Shown here: positions 1-9,726 of the stretch, in pieces | How positions within the stretch are numbered: position 1 is the first letter of the stretch | Layout: each line of letters starts with the position of its first letter | DNA from: an uncultured Pelagibacteraceae bacterium | GTDB taxonomy: Bacteria > Pseudomonadota > Alphaproteobacteria > Pelagibacterales > Pelagibacteraceae | Assembly (NCBI GenBank): GCA_902582155.1 | Contig: CACHRI010000001.1 | Location: 194,376 to 258,375, forward strand | Direction: 5' to 3' | Length of the DNA: 64,000 bases | Notes under the pieces: generated by a model | Database searches by the model: none | Told to the model about the DNA's origin: nothing | What the model saw: the letters and a program-made list of their open reading frames with translations, nothing else | Program-made: the position numbers and the translations under genes

Positions 1-1453
1 ACCACCAATTTTTTATTTCATTTTTAAAATTACAATTTTTTTCAAAAGCATAGGCCACATTCAATATATTTTGCTCGTCTAAAGTCTTTCCAATTAACTG
101 TAAACCTAGTGGATAGCCTTTTTTATCTAAGCCTGCTGGTACCGATATTGCAGGTAAACCAGCTAAATTTACCGGCACTGTAAATATATCATTGAGATAC
201 ATAGAAATAGGGTCATGAGTCTTTTCACCAATTTTAAATGCAGAACTTGGTGTTGAAGGTGTTAAAATAGCATCTACCTTGCCAAAATTTTCATCAAAAT
301 CTTTTTTAATGAGCTGTCTAACTTTTTGAGCTTTAAGATAATAAGCATCATAGTATCCTGATGATAAAACGTAAGTACCAATTAAGATTCTTCTCTTTAC
401 CTCATCTCCAAATGCTTCGGATCTTGTATTCTCATACATTTCAATTAAATCATTTCCTTTTGATGATCTATAACCGTACTTTACACCATCATATCTAGCC
501 AAATTTGAAGAAGCTTCAGCTGGTGCCACTATATAATATGTTGGCAGTGCATACTTTGTATGAGGGAGTGAGATATCAATTATGTCAGCACCTAAGTCTT
601 TTAAAATACTTTTTCCCTTATTCCATAATTCGTCAATTTCTTTTGGCATATTTTCAACTCTATATTCTTTAGGTATACCAATTTTGAGACCTTTAATATC
701 TGTTTTCAAATTTTTTGAATAATTTTCTTTTTTCTTTTCTATGGATGTAGAGTCTTTATTATCAAAACCGGCCATAGCCTCTAACATGATCGAACAATCT
801 TTAACAGATTTAGTCATTGGACCAGCTTGATCAAGTGATGAGGCAAAAGCAACAATCCCCCATCGCGAACACAAACCATAAGTGGGTTTTAATCCGACAG
901 TTCCAGTGAAGGAAGCAGGCTGTCTTATTGATCCACCTGTATCCGTACCTATTGTTGCAGGAGTTAAATCGGCTGCAAGTGCAGATGCAGATCCACCAGA
1001 TGATCCGCCAGGAACAGTGTCCTTAGCTATTGGATTTATAACATTTCCAAAATAACTTGTTTCATTAGATGATCCCATGGCATATTCATCACAATTCAAT
1101 TTACCGAGTAAGATTGCTCCCTCTTTCCATAAATTTTCTGTCACAGTGGACTCATATTGAGGTATAAAATTTTCAAGCATTTTACTACCAGCAGTGGTTT
1201 TAAATCCATTAGTACAAAAAAGATCTTTTACGGCTAATGGGACTCCTGGGAGCAAAGAATTTAAATTAGGTTTTTTATCGAATTCTTTTGATTTTTGAAT
1301 TGTATGTTCAAAACAGGTAGTTATATACGAATTAAGTTTTTTGCTTTTATTTACTTTATCTATGTAAAGATTGGCAAGTTCTTCAGATTTAATCTCTTTT
1401 TTTTTTATTAAATCTATTATTTCTGATAAATTTTTTTTTATAATTTCTGACAT
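1..1453 (-). CDS. gatA: Asp-tRNA(Asn)/Glu-tRNA(Gln) amidotransferase subunit A, 3' end at window edge
   Basis: Amidase subunit of GatCAB, which converts misacylated Glu-tRNA(Gln) (and Asp-tRNA(Asn)) to the cognate amide, using ammonia it releases from glutamine. I translated 484 codons from the ATG at 1451-1453 to the window edge. The amidase signature is complete: the Lys/cis-Ser/Ser triad falls at K76, S151 and S175, with GGSSGGSA near 149-156 and DTGGSIRQP near 171-179. This spacing (75 and 99 residues) matches the known family triad. The last visible residues are NEIKNWW, and position 1 gives a T that could begin the stop codon, so the gene is probably complete to within two bases (inference). 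The start overlaps the gatC stop (TAATG), so the two are translationally coupled. gatB probably lies just outside the window. Confidence 0.95.
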   Translation of the reverse strand, partial: MSEIIKKNLSEIIDLIKKKEIKSEELANLYIDKVNKSKKLNSYITTCFEHTIQKSKEFDKKPNLNSLLPGVPLAVKDLFCTNGFKTTAGSKMLENFIPQYESTVTENLWKEGAILLGKLNCDEYAMGSSNETSYFGNVINPIAKDTVPGGSSGGSASALAADLTPATIGTDTGGSIRQPASFTGTVGLKPTYGLCSRWGIVAFASSLDQAGPMTKSVKDCSIMLEAMAGFDNKDSTSIEKKKENYSKNLKTDIKGLKIGIPKEYRVENMPKEIDELWNKGKSILKDLGADIIDISLPHTKYALPTYYIVAPAEASSNLARYDGVKYGYRSSKGNDLIEMYENTRSEAFGDEVKRRILIGTYVLSSGYYDAYYLKAQKVRQLIKKDFDENFGKVDAILTPSTPSSAFKIGEKTHDPISMYLNDIFTVPVNLAGLPAISVPAGLDKKGYPLGLQLIGKTLDEQNILNVAYAFEKNCNFKNEIKNWW

Positions 1454-1740
1454 TATTCAATTACCTTTGGAACAACAAAAAATTCCTCATTTTTTTTTGG
1501 CGAATTTTCAAGAATTTTATCTCTTATTTTTCCATCATTTATTTTATCTTCTCTTGCTCTAAGTGGTGTGTTTAAAATTGAAGATAATGGCTCCACTTTA
1601 TCAGTATTTAACTCATTTAATTGCTCTATAAATTTGAATATAGATGTTAAATCTTTAGCTAATGAGTCAGATTTTTTTGAATCTATAGAAATTCTAGCTA
1701 ACTTACTAATATGTTTAATTTTATCTTTATCTATGGACAT
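1453..1740 (-). CDS. gatC: Asp-tRNA(Asn)/Glu-tRNA(Gln) amidotransferase subunit C
   Basis: Small subunit (95 aa, the usual family size) that wraps around GatA and stabilises the GatAB complex. The sequence shows the typical opening helix ([10 protein letters not shown], residues 8-17), a central [17 protein letters not shown] segment and the C-terminal R-x-D...NSP motif with V-VPKVIE at the end. It starts at ATG 1738-1740, and its stop overlaps the gatA start by one base. It diverges from ruvX across a 54-bp A/T-rich gap. Confidence 0.95.
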   Translation of the reverse strand: MSIDKDKIKHISKLARISIDSKKSDSLAKDLTSIFKFIEQLNELNTDKVEPLSSILNTPLRAREDKINDGKIRDKILENSPKKNEEFFVVPKVIE

Positions 1741-1794
1741 CTGTGATTTATGTTATTTATATAGGAAATTAATATCATAAAATATAATAAATAA

Positions 1795-2259
1795 ATGTTG
1801 GATATTGAGGAATTTAAGAAAAAACTAGACAAAAAATCAAGGCTAATAGGCATTGATCCTGGAAAAAAGCGTATAGGGATAGCTATTTCAGATGAAAATA
1901 AAAAAGTTGCTACTCCATACACAACTATAATTAAAAAAGATTATTCTAGTTTTTTGGCTGAAATAAAGAAAATAGTCCATGAAAATACTATAAAAGGTAT
2001 TGTGATCGGAAACCCCATAAATATGGACGGCTCATCTGGTTCTTCATCTCAATCTGCAAAAGACTTGGCTTTAAATTTATCAAAAGATGTTACACAAAAT
2101 ATCACAATGTGGGATGAGAGATTATCAAGTGAAGGGGCTTTCAATTTGTCGAGCAATTTAGATATAAATGTAAGTAAAAAGGTCCAAAAATTAGACGAAA
2201 ATGCGGCTCAATTCATATTACAAGGGGCTTTGGATTATTTAAATAAAAATAATACTTGA
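1795..2259 (+). CDS. ruvX: Putative pre-16S rRNA nuclease / Holliday junction resolvase-like YqgF
   Basis: RNase H-fold nuclease of the YqgF/RuvX family, known for maturing the 5' end of 16S rRNA and annotated historically as a Holliday junction resolvase. It is 154 aa. The first catalytic Asp is in IGIDPGKKRIGIA (D21). GNP at 72-74 follows a beta strand, WDERLSS carries the second acidic site (D107, E108), and a late Asp sits in LDENAAQ (D134). All expected acidic residues are therefore present. ATG at 1795 is the first start, and a TATAAT box ends only six bases upstream of it. The gene diverges from gatC and is followed after 35 bp by pyrB. Confidence 0.92.
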   Translation: MLDIEEFKKKLDKKSRLIGIDPGKKRIGIAISDENKKVATPYTTIIKKDYSSFLAEIKKIVHENTIKGIVIGNPINMDGSSGSSSQSAKDLALNLSKDVTQNITMWDERLSSEGAFNLSSNLDINVSKKVQKLDENAAQFILQGALDYLNKNNT

Positions 2260-2294
2260 TAAGATAGTGCAAAAGGCCTATAGAGTTGATTTTA

Positions 2295-3239
2295 ATGGCA
2301 GTAGTAAAAAAGATTTCAGCTATTAAAAACTCACCCAAACATCTATTAGGTATTCAAAACTTATCAATTTTAGAAGCTAAAAAAATTCTTAATGAAGCAA
2401 AGACCTTCATAAAATTAAATAGAAGTAATACTAAAAAATTAGACACATTAAGAGGCAAAACTCAAATTAATTTATTTTTTGAACCTTCGACTAGAACACA
2501 AAGTTCGTTTGACTTGGCTGGCAAAAGATTAGGTGCTGATGTTATGACTATGAATATGAGTAACTCCGCTTTAAAAAAAGGTGAAACTCTTATTGATACG
2601 GCTATGACATTAAATGCTATGCATCCAGATTTAATCGTAATAAGACACCAGGACTCGGGAGCGCCAAATTTACTTTCACAAAAAGTTAATTGTGCTGTAA
2701 TTAACGCGGGCGATGGTAGGAGAGAACACCCTACTCAAGCATTGCTCGATGCTTTGACAATAATTAGTCGTAAAGGTAATATTGAAGGTCTTAAGATAGC
2801 AATTTGTGGGGATATACTCCATTCTAGGGTTGCCAGATCAAATATTTATTTAATGAATATGCTTGGAGCAGAAGTAAATGTAATTGCTCCTAAAACATTA
2901 ATGCCAAAATCAATCGAACGATTGGGTGTGAAGTCTTTCACTAATATGAAAAAAGGTTTAGATGGTTGTGACATTGTTATGATGTTGAGATTGCAAAATG
3001 AAAGAATGCAAGGTTCATTTCTTCCATCTAAAAGAGAATACTATGAGTACTTTGGTTTAACTCCAGAAAAATTAAAGTTTGCCAACAAAAATGCTTTGAT
3101 CATGCATCCTGGCCCAATGAACAGAGGAGTAGAAATAGATACTAAATTAGCTGATGATATTAATGTAAGTCTAGTAAAAGAACAGGTTGAACTTGGAGTA
3201 GCTGTTAGAATGGCATGTTTAAAATTATATTGTAAATGA
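2295..3239 (+). CDS. pyrB: Aspartate carbamoyltransferase catalytic subunit
   Basis: Condenses carbamoyl phosphate with aspartate in the second step of pyrimidine synthesis. The carbamoyl-phosphate loop [11 protein letters not shown] is at residues 62-72, the mobile-loop Lys is in SALKKGE near residue 94, and HPTQALLD is at 145-152, so all catalytic signatures are intact. I chose ATG 2295 (314 aa). An in-frame TTG at 2286 would add only three residues, and the purine-rich AGAG at 2282-2285 is better spaced for the ATG. The stop overlaps the start of the dihydroorotase-like gene (ATGA), the same pyrB-pyrC' coupling that pseudomonads use to build a two-protein ATCase. Confidence 0.95.
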   Translation: MAVVKKISAIKNSPKHLLGIQNLSILEAKKILNEAKTFIKLNRSNTKKLDTLRGKTQINLFFEPSTRTQSSFDLAGKRLGADVMTMNMSNSALKKGETLIDTAMTLNAMHPDLIVIRHQDSGAPNLLSQKVNCAVINAGDGRREHPTQALLDALTIISRKGNIEGLKIAICGDILHSRVARSNIYLMNMLGAEVNVIAPKTLMPKSIERLGVKSFTNMKKGLDGCDIVMMLRLQNERMQGSFLPSKREYYEYFGLTPEKLKFANKNALIMHPGPMNRGVEIDTKLADDINVSLVKEQVELGVAVRMACLKLYCK

Positions 3240-4522
3240 ATGAAAAAATTATAATAAACGCTAGAATTGTTGACCCATCCCAAAAATTAGATGAAATGGG
3301 TTCAATTATTATTGATAAAAATGGAAAAATAAAAGCTATTGGTAAAAAAGTATCTAAAAAAGACTGTCCAAATGCTGAAGTAATTGATGTTAAAAAAAAT
3401 CTAATAATACCTGGTATCGTTGACATGAAGGCATTTGTTGGTGAACCAGGATTTGAATACAAGGAAAATTTTAGAACTTTAAGTCAGGCAGCTCTTGCAG
3501 GTGGTGTAACTTCTATTGTTACGATGCCTAACACAAAGCCTATTATAGATAATGTCTCCATGGTTGATTTTATAATGAGACGTGGACGAGATAAATCAAA
3601 AATTAATCTCTTTCCGTGTGCTTCTCTCACAAAACAAATGGAAGGTAAGCTTATGACAGAATTTGGGTTATTATCGGCAAAGGGAATTATTGGATTTAGT
3701 GATGTAAACAAAACAGTTCAAAATACAGAGACTATGGCAAGGATAATGGATTATGCATCCGATATTGGTGTTTTGATTATGCAACATGCTGAAGATTATG
3801 AATTATCAAAAAATAGATGTATAAATGAAGGCGAAGTATCAAATAGACTTGGTTTGAGTGGAATATCACCAATTGCTGAAAAAATTATTATAGAGAGAGA
3901 TCTCTCTTTATTAAGTGAATTCCCATGTAGGTACCATATCAATCAAATTTCATCTCAGAGCTCTTTAGATGTTATTAAAAAAAATAAAATAAATGGTAAA
4001 AAATTTAGTGTTGGGGTTTCAATAAATAATATTTCCCTTAATGAGAATGATATTGGGGACTTTAAAACATTTTTAAAACTATCTCCTCCCCTTCGATTGG
4101 AAGATGATAGAAAAGCGCTAGTAGAGGGAATAAAAAACGGACTTATTGATGTTATAGTTTCAGATCACACTCCTGAGGATGAGGAAAGTAAAAGACTTCC
4201 TTTTGCTCAAGCAGCTACTGGCGCGGTAGGCGTAGAAACTCTCTTACCTCTAGCGCTAGAACTATATCACAATGAGTCTCTACCGCTTAACAAGATAGTT
4301 GAATGTCTAACAATAAATCCATCGAATATTCTTAAAATTAATAAAGGTACTTTAAAAAAGGGTTCTGATGCAGATATTTGTGTTGTTGATTTAAATAAAC
4401 CATGGGTGGTCAAAGCAGGAAATTTAAAATCCAAATCTAAAAATACTGCTATTGAGGACAAAAAATTACAGGGTAAAGTTTTGATGACCTTTTTGAAAGG
4501 TGAAACCGTATTTAAAATTTGA
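3236..4522 (+). CDS. pyrC: Dihydroorotase-like protein with degenerate active site (PyrC'/PyrX type)
   Basis: Amidohydrolase-fold homologue of class I dihydroorotase (428 aa), coupled to pyrB by an ATGA overlap. The usual metal-binding D-x-H-x-H-x-R-E-P-G reads D63-M-K65-A-F67-V-G69-E-P-G, so both zinc His and the substrate Arg are lost. The later His ligand in H-I-x-H is Gln (HINQ). The usual SDDG is SDVN near residue 158. Only the HAED histidine, the PNT substrate Asn and the SDH aspartate remain. From the Pseudomonas pyrB-pyrC' precedent I infer a non-catalytic partner that supports ATCase assembly. A true PyrC should then be encoded elsewhere in the genome. An automated pipeline would name this gene pyrC. 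Confidence 0.85.
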   Translation: MNEKIIINARIVDPSQKLDEMGSIIIDKNGKIKAIGKKVSKKDCPNAEVIDVKKNLIIPGIVDMKAFVGEPGFEYKENFRTLSQAALAGGVTSIVTMPNTKPIIDNVSMVDFIMRRGRDKSKINLFPCASLTKQMEGKLMTEFGLLSAKGIIGFSDVNKTVQNTETMARIMDYASDIGVLIMQHAEDYELSKNRCINEGEVSNRLGLSGISPIAEKIIIERDLSLLSEFPCRYHINQISSQSSLDVIKKNKINGKKFSVGVSINNISLNENDIGDFKTFLKLSPPLRLEDDRKALVEGIKNGLIDVIVSDHTPEDEESKRLPFAQAATGAVGVETLLPLALELYHNESLPLNKIVECLTINPSNILKINKGTLKKGSDADICVVDLNKPWVVKAGNLKSKSKNTAIEDKKLQGKVLMTFLKGETVFKI

Positions 4523-4524
4523 AA

Positions 4525-5100
4525 ATGGAAATTATAATTTTATCTTTGTTTTCATACCTTATAGGGTCAATACCTTTTGGTTTAATATTTACTAAATTTT
4601 TTTTAAAAAAAGATGTAAGAAAAATTGGATCTGGAAACATAGGTGCTACTAATGTGCTTAGGACTGGCAATAAATTTTTAGCTTTATTAACTTTATTTTT
4701 TGATGTTGGTAAAGGATATTTAGTAGTTAAATTTTCTTTTATTTATTTTCCTGACTTAATATATTTAATAGGATTAATTTGTTTCATTGGTCATATTTTT
4801 CCTGTCTGGCTAAAATTTAAAGGTGGTAAAGGAGTGGCAGTTTATGTTGGTATAATTTTAGCCCTATCATTTAAATTGGCTTTAATTTTTGGAGCTACAT
4901 GGTTAATTGTTTTATTTTTATTCAGATATTCTTCTCTCTCATCTATTTTGGCATCTTTATCATTAATAATTTATAATTTATTTTTAAATCATAATTTTCA
5001 AAATATTTTTTTAATTCTTTTTTTCTTGATAATTATTTATACCCATAAACAAAATATTTTGAGAATAAAAGATAAAAAGGAAACTAAAATTAAGTTTTAA
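4525..5100 (+). CDS. plsY: Acyl-phosphate:glycerol-3-phosphate acyltransferase
   Basis: Inner-membrane enzyme that acylates glycerol-3-phosphate from acyl phosphate, the first step of phospholipid synthesis. The 191-aa protein is almost all membrane segments. The conserved cytoplasmic loop motifs are present: SGNIGATNVLR near 36-46, GHIFPVWLKFKGGKGVAV in the middle (the glycine-rich phosphate-binding loop), and a final HKQNILRI. ATG 4525 is chosen; an in-frame TTG at 4519 would overlap the previous stop and add two residues. It lies three bases after the pyrC-like stop, so it is probably in the same transcript. Confidence 0.93.
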   Translation: MEIIILSLFSYLIGSIPFGLIFTKFFLKKDVRKIGSGNIGATNVLRTGNKFLALLTLFFDVGKGYLVVKFSFIYFPDLIYLIGLICFIGHIFPVWLKFKGGKGVAVYVGIILALSFKLALIFGATWLIVLFLFRYSSLSSILASLSLIIYNLFLNHNFQNIFLILFFLIIIYTHKQNILRIKDKKETKIKF

Positions 5101-5170
5101 TTTATTAGCTTTTTCGTGTTAAATATAAATAAATTTGACATTTATATTAAATTTTGAATAAGTCTCAGAT

Positions 5171-7738
5171 ATGAATTTAGTTATAGTTGAAAGTCCAGCA
5201 AAAGCTAAAACAATAAATAAATATCTAGGAACAAATTATAAAGTTTTAGCCAGTTACGGTCATATTAGGGATTTGCCATCTAAGAATGGTTCTGTCGATC
5301 CTGATAAAAATTTTGAAATGCAATGGGAGCTAGATTCATTTTCAAAAAAATATTTAAAAGAAATTACTGATGCTGCAAAAGAAAGTGATAAAATAATTTT
5401 AGCAACTGACCCGGATCGAGAGGGCGAAGCAATTGCTTGGCACGTGAAACAAGTTTTAGACGATAAAAAATTATTAAAAGGAAAAAAACTTGAAAGAGTT
5501 GTTTTTAACGAGATTACAAAAAATGCAGTGCTTAAAGGTATAAATAATCCAAGAGATATTGAGGACACTTTAGTAAAAGCTTATCTAGCGAGAAGAGCTT
5601 TAGATTATCTTGTTGGTTTTAATATCTCACCTATTTTATGGACTAAACTTCCTGGATCAAAATCTGCTGGCAGAGTTCAGTCAGTTGCACTCAAACTAAT
5701 AACTGAAAGAGAACATGAAATCGAATCTTTTAAACCTGAGGAGTACTGGACTATTGATGCAAGTTTTAAAAATTCAAAAGATAAAAATATATTCTCAAAA
5801 TTAAACTTTATAAGAAACAAAAAAGTTGAAAGATTTAGTTTTAAAAATAAAAATGATATTAATAAAGCAACTGAAAATATTAATAAACATGAATATTTTG
5901 TTAAAGATGTAAATTCAAAAATTGTTAAAAGAAATCCTTCCGCACCTTTCACAACGTCGACTCTTCAACAGACTTCTTCTGGAAAATTTGGATTCGGGGC
6001 ATCAAGAACAATGCAAATAGCACAACGGTTGTATCAAGGAATTGAAATTGATGGAGAAACAATTGGTCTTATCACTTATATGAGAACCGATGGAACAAAT
6101 ATTTCTAATGAAGCGATCAAAGAATTTAGATCTTTTGTTGAAAATGACCTTGGTAAAAATTACTTACCAGATAATCCAAATAGTTATAAAGGGAAAAAAG
6201 CTAAAAACGCTCAGGAGGCACATGAAGCAATTAGACCAACAGATATTAAAAAAAAACCTGTTGAGATGAAAAAATATCTAAGCACAGATCAATTTAAATT
6301 ATATGATTTAATATGGTCAAGAGCCCTAGCATCGCAAATGAAAGCCGCAGAATTTGATAGAAACACTATTCAAATTCATTCAAAAGATGACAGTGTTCAG
6401 TTTACTTCTAGCGGATCTGTAATTAAATTTGATGGCTTTTTAAATATTTATTCTTTTCAAAACGATGATGAAGAAAAAAACATATTACCAGAAGTTAAAG
6501 TTGGAGAAAAATTAACTTTAGGAGAATTAATTGATGAACAGCATTTTACATCACCTCCTCCAAGATATTCAGAAGCGAGTTTGGTAAAAAAAATGGAAGA
6601 ATTAGGTATTGGCAGACCATCTACATATGCGAGTATAATATCAGTTTTATCAACTAGAAATTACACAGAATTATTAAATAAAAGATTTCATCCTACTGAC
6701 AGAGGTAAATTATTGTCAGCATTTTTGGAGAAATTATTTTCTAAATATGTTGATTATAATTTTACAGCAGATTTAGAAAATCAACTTGATGAAATAACCA
6801 GTGGTAAAACTAATTATCTAAATGTCTTAGAAAGCTTTTGGAAAAGCTTTTATAATGACGTGGGCTCTGTCAAAGATATTAGAACTAGAGAAGTATTAGA
6901 CTTATTAAATGACAGCTTAGGTGATTTAATATTTGATAAAAATGAAAATAATCAAATTGATAGAAAATGTAAAATTTGTGATAATGGTGTATTAAGTCTT
7001 AAAAATAGCTTCAGAGGTGGTGCTTTTATAGGTTGTTCAAATTACCCTGATTGTAAATTTACTAGGCCTCTTTCTAAAGCCAAAGCTTCACAGCAATCTT
7101 TTCTAGCTGAACCAAAATTAATTGGAAAAAACGATGATGGAAAAGAAATATTTTTAAAAAATGGAAGATTTGGTCCTTATTTACAATACCAGCTAAACGA
7201 CGAAGAAATTGAAAAACCAAAAAAGAAAAAAAAGGTAAAAAATCAAAAGGATGATAATTTAAAGAATGTCTCAATTCCAAAAGGTTTATCTTTAGAAGAT
7301 ATAGACTTAGAAAAAGCAAAGTACCTATGCTCGTTACCAAAAAACATTGGTAAACATCCTGAACTTAATGAAGATATAACAATTAACGTTGGAAGGTTTG
7401 GTCCTTACCTAAAATGTGCAAACAAGTCAGCTAGACTTGAAACTATTGAAGATCTTTTCTCTATTGGACTAAACAGAGCTATTACTTTAATTTCAGAAGC
7501 AAAACCTGGAAGAGTCTCATCATCTGAAATTAAAAATATTGGAGAACATCCAGAAGATAAAAAACCCGTAAGAGTAATGAAAGGTCAATATGGACCATAT
7601 ATAAAGTACAAATCTCTTAATGCCACAATACCAGAAGATAAAGATCCTACTGAGATTACTATGGAAGAGGCGTTAATATTAATTGAAAAAAGAAGAGAAT
7701 ACGATAAAACAAAAAAAAAAGGTAAAAGAAAAAAATAA
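5171..7738 (+). CDS. topA: DNA topoisomerase I (type IA)
   Basis: Relaxes negative supercoils by single-strand passage. The TOPRIM domain starts at residue 3 (VIVESPAKAKTI) with the acidic metal site DPDREGE at 80-86. The active-site tyrosine is Y303 in LITYMRTDG. One zinc ribbon (C-x2-C...C-x5-C) spans about 600-628. It is followed by three repeats of the C-terminal TopoI type (GRFGPYLQY, GRFGPYLKC, GQYGPYIKY) and a Lys-rich tail. The protein is 855 aa, a normal alphaproteobacterial size, with fewer zinc ribbons than E. coli. The gap upstream is 70 bp, and the next gene starts two bases after the stop. Confidence 0.97.
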   Translation: MNLVIVESPAKAKTINKYLGTNYKVLASYGHIRDLPSKNGSVDPDKNFEMQWELDSFSKKYLKEITDAAKESDKIILATDPDREGEAIAWHVKQVLDDKKLLKGKKLERVVFNEITKNAVLKGINNPRDIEDTLVKAYLARRALDYLVGFNISPILWTKLPGSKSAGRVQSVALKLITEREHEIESFKPEEYWTIDASFKNSKDKNIFSKLNFIRNKKVERFSFKNKNDINKATENINKHEYFVKDVNSKIVKRNPSAPFTTSTLQQTSSGKFGFGASRTMQIAQRLYQGIEIDGETIGLITYMRTDGTNISNEAIKEFRSFVENDLGKNYLPDNPNSYKGKKAKNAQEAHEAIRPTDIKKKPVEMKKYLSTDQFKLYDLIWSRALASQMKAAEFDRNTIQIHSKDDSVQFTSSGSVIKFDGFLNIYSFQNDDEEKNILPEVKVGEKLTLGELIDEQHFTSPPPRYSEASLVKKMEELGIGRPSTYASIISVLSTRNYTELLNKRFHPTDRGKLLSAFLEKLFSKYVDYNFTADLENQLDEITSGKTNYLNVLESFWKSFYNDVGSVKDIRTREVLDLLNDSLGDLIFDKNENNQIDRKCKICDNGVLSLKNSFRGGAFIGCSNYPDCKFTRPLSKAKASQQSFLAEPKLIGKNDDGKEIFLKNGRFGPYLQYQLNDEEIEKPKKKKKVKNQKDDNLKNVSIPKGLSLEDIDLEKAKYLCSLPKNIGKHPELNEDITINVGRFGPYLKCANKSARLETIEDLFSIGLNRAITLISEAKPGRVSSSEIKNIGEHPEDKKPVRVMKGQYGPYIKYKSLNATIPEDKDPTEITMEEALILIEKRREYDKTKKKGKRKK

Positions 7739-7740
7739 AT

Positions 7741-7968
7741 ATGAAAAAAACATTTTTAATATTTACGTTTACATTGACTTTACAGTCAAATGTTTTAGCT
7801 GAAAAAAATTGTAAAGATTTACCGGGATTTAAAAAATTAGGAAAAGGTTCTGTTGAATACACAAAATGTATTGCAAAAAAAGGTAAAGAACTTGGAAAGA
7901 AAGGTTTAAAAAAATTAAACACCGACTCTAAGTTAACTGATTGGATAAAAAAACAAATTAATAAATGA
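7741..7968 (+). CDS. Small secreted, highly basic protein of unknown function
   Basis: I do not recognise a family. The 75-aa product opens with a clear signal peptide: MKK, a hydrophobic core to about residue 15, then SNVLA before E21 as the likely cleavage site. The mature part of about 55 residues has 17 Lys against 6 Asp/Glu and two Cys (C24, C43) that could form a disulfide in the periplasm. A GKELGKKGLKK segment looks amphipathic. It starts two bases after topA, and its stop overlaps the start of the RidA-family gene, so it is translated within that operon. The close coupling on both sides and the coherent signal peptide argue for a real gene. Confidence 0.75.
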   Translation: MKKTFLIFTFTLTLQSNVLAEKNCKDLPGFKKLGKGSVEYTKCIAKKGKELGKKGLKKLNTDSKLTDWIKKQINK

Positions 7969-8429
7969 ATTTAATAGAAGATAAACTAAAGAAATTAAAT
8001 ATTATTTTACCTGAGCCAAAGGCTCCGGTTGGCGCATATGTTGCTACTAAAATAGTAGGAAAGTTGTTATTTATTTCTGGGCAAGTTTCTATCGATAAAA
8101 ATGCAAAACTTATTACTGGTAAAATTAGCAAGGATTTAAATTTAGATGAGGGGTATGAGGCAGCTAAAAGATGTGGGCTAAGTATTGTTGCTCATGTAAA
8201 AAGTGCTTGTGGCGGAGATTTAGACAAAATTAAATCCTGTGTAAAATTAACTGGATACGTTAATTCTACTGATGATTTTAAGGATCAACCAAAAATAATT
8301 AATGGCGCTTCAGATATTATAGCAAAGATTTTCGATAAGAAGGGCGAGCATACAAGAGCAGCTGTAAGTGTGAACAGTTTACCTTTAGGTGTTGCTGTTG
8401 AAGTAGATGCTATTTTCGAGCTAAATTAA
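7965..8429 (+). CDS. RidA/YjgF/YER057c/UK114 family protein
   Basis: Member of the Rid family. RidA proper hydrolyses reactive enamine/imine intermediates from PLP enzymes; the substrate of this longer (154 aa) subgroup is not certain. The family pattern is visible: LLFISGQVSID near residues 34-44, GYEAAKRC in the middle, and the C-terminal TRAAVSVNSLPLGVAVEVDA, in which the Arg corresponds to the carboxylate-binding Arg of RidA. The ATG overlaps the stop of the small secreted protein by four bases. The 3' end overlaps the convergent ugd gene by 20 bp. Confidence 0.88.
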   Translation: MNLIEDKLKKLNIILPEPKAPVGAYVATKIVGKLLFISGQVSIDKNAKLITGKISKDLNLDEGYEAAKRCGLSIVAHVKSACGGDLDKIKSCVKLTGYVNSTDDFKDQPKIINGASDIIAKIFDKKGEHTRAAVSVNSLPLGVAVEVDAIFELN

Positions 8430-9726
8430 TATCTGGCCTTCCAACCGAATAATACTTAATTTTATTTTTCTTCATTTCTTCAGCAGTATAAAGATTTCTC
8501 AAATCATAAACTTTAAATTTTCTATTTTTTACAATATTTTTAAAATTAATTGATTTAAATTCATCCCATTCAGTAAGTAAAATTATTAGGTCCGAACCAA
8601 AACAATTTGATTTAATGTCTTTTTTATAAAAACAATTTTTAATTTTTTTGAATACATTTTTTTCTCCAGATGGGTCGTAATAAGTGACGATTGCACCTTT
8701 TTTGGTAAGATAAGGTATCATTTTAAGGCTAGAAGAGTCTCTCATATCGTCTGTATTTGGTTTAAATGTTACCCCTAAAAATGAAATTCTCTTATTTTTT
8801 AAATTAGAACCTAATATTTTATGTATTCTTTTTGTAAGTAAATTAAATCTGTCTTGATTAGATTTAATTACAGATTTGACCACAGATAAATTTATTTTAT
8901 ACCGTTCGGCTGCAGAAACTAAGCCTTTTGTATCTTTTGGAAAACATGATCCCCCATAAGCAGGTCCTGCTCTCAAAAATCTACTCCCTATTCTATTATC
9001 CGATCCCATGCCTAATGAAATATCTTCGATATTTACTCCAGATTTTTCACATAAATTTGCAAGTTCATTTATAAAGGTAATTTTTGTAGCCAAAAAAGCA
9101 TTAGAGGCATACTTAATTAATTCTGCGCCCCTTCTTGAGGTTGTAAAGAATTTTGATCCTTTATTGATTAAGGGTGCATAAAGTTTTTTCATTATATTAA
9201 ACTGTTTTTTTTCATTAGAACCAATTACAATTCTATCAGGATATCTAAAATCACGTATCGCCTCTCCTTCCCGTAAGAATTCTGGATTAGATATAACTGT
9301 AAAAAGTTTTTTCTTTTTTCCTAAAAGTTTTTCTATTTCATCACCAGTGCCGATTGGAACTGTAGATTTAGTTACAACAATTTTTTTCTTTTTTGAATAT
9401 TTTAATATTTCTTTTGTACATTTATAAACGTAAGACAAATCAACCTTAATCGATCCTTTTTTTGTTGGCGTACCAACACAAATAAAAATTATATCTGATA
9501 GATTAATAGCTTTTTTAATATTTGAGGTAAAAAATAAACGTTTAGCAGAATAGTTTTTTTTAATAAGCTCATCTAATCCTGGCTCATAAATCGGAGAAAT
9601 TCCAGAATTAAGTTTTTCTATTTTATTTTTATCTTTATCTACACAAATAACTTTGTTTCCTATATCGGCAAAGCAGGTACCGCTTACTAACCCAACATAA
9701 CCTGTGCCTATCATACATAGGTTCAT
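8410..9726 (-). CDS. ugd: UDP-glucose 6-dehydrogenase
   Basis: Oxidises UDP-glucose to UDP-glucuronate with two NAD+. The Rossmann motif GTGYVGLVSG begins at residue 7, FICVGTPTKKG lies near 81-91, and the catalytic cysteine is C261 in GGSCFPKDTKGL. The C-terminal FLGVTFKPNTDDMRDS segment is also typical. It has 438 aa, normal for the bacterial enzyme. It starts on an ATGA overlap with galU, which makes its substrate, so the pair is a compact UDP-glucuronate module for surface glycans. The C-terminal 20 bp overlap the convergent RidA-family gene. tuaD is a synonym. Confidence 0.95.
   Translation of the reverse strand: MNLCMIGTGYVGLVSGTCFADIGNKVICVDKDKNKIEKLNSGISPIYEPGLDELIKKNYSAKRLFFTSNIKKAINLSDIIFICVGTPTKKGSIKVDLSYVYKCTKEILKYSKKKKIVVTKSTVPIGTGDEIEKLLGKKKKLFTVISNPEFLREGEAIRDFRYPDRIVIGSNEKKQFNIMKKLYAPLINKGSKFFTTSRRGAELIKYASNAFLATKITFINELANLCEKSGVNIEDISLGMGSDNRIGSRFLRAGPAYGGSCFPKDTKGLVSAAERYKINLSVVKSVIKSNQDRFNLLTKRIHKILGSNLKNKRISFLGVTFKPNTDDMRDSSSLKMIPYLTKKGAIVTYYDPSGEKNVFKKIKNCFYKKDIKSNCFGSDLIILLTEWDEFKSINFKNIVKNRKFKVYDLRNLYTAEEMKKNKIKYYSVGRPDINLARK

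Noticed and set aside
1783..1788. TATAAT just before ruvX
   Set aside because: No -35 at proper spacing, and it would imply a leaderless mRNA; likely chance in A/T-rich DNA.
5135..5163. TTGACA upstream of topA as a promoter
   Set aside because: The -35 is perfect, but at 17 bp the -10 would be ATAAGT and the transcript would be almost leaderless; not good enough to list.
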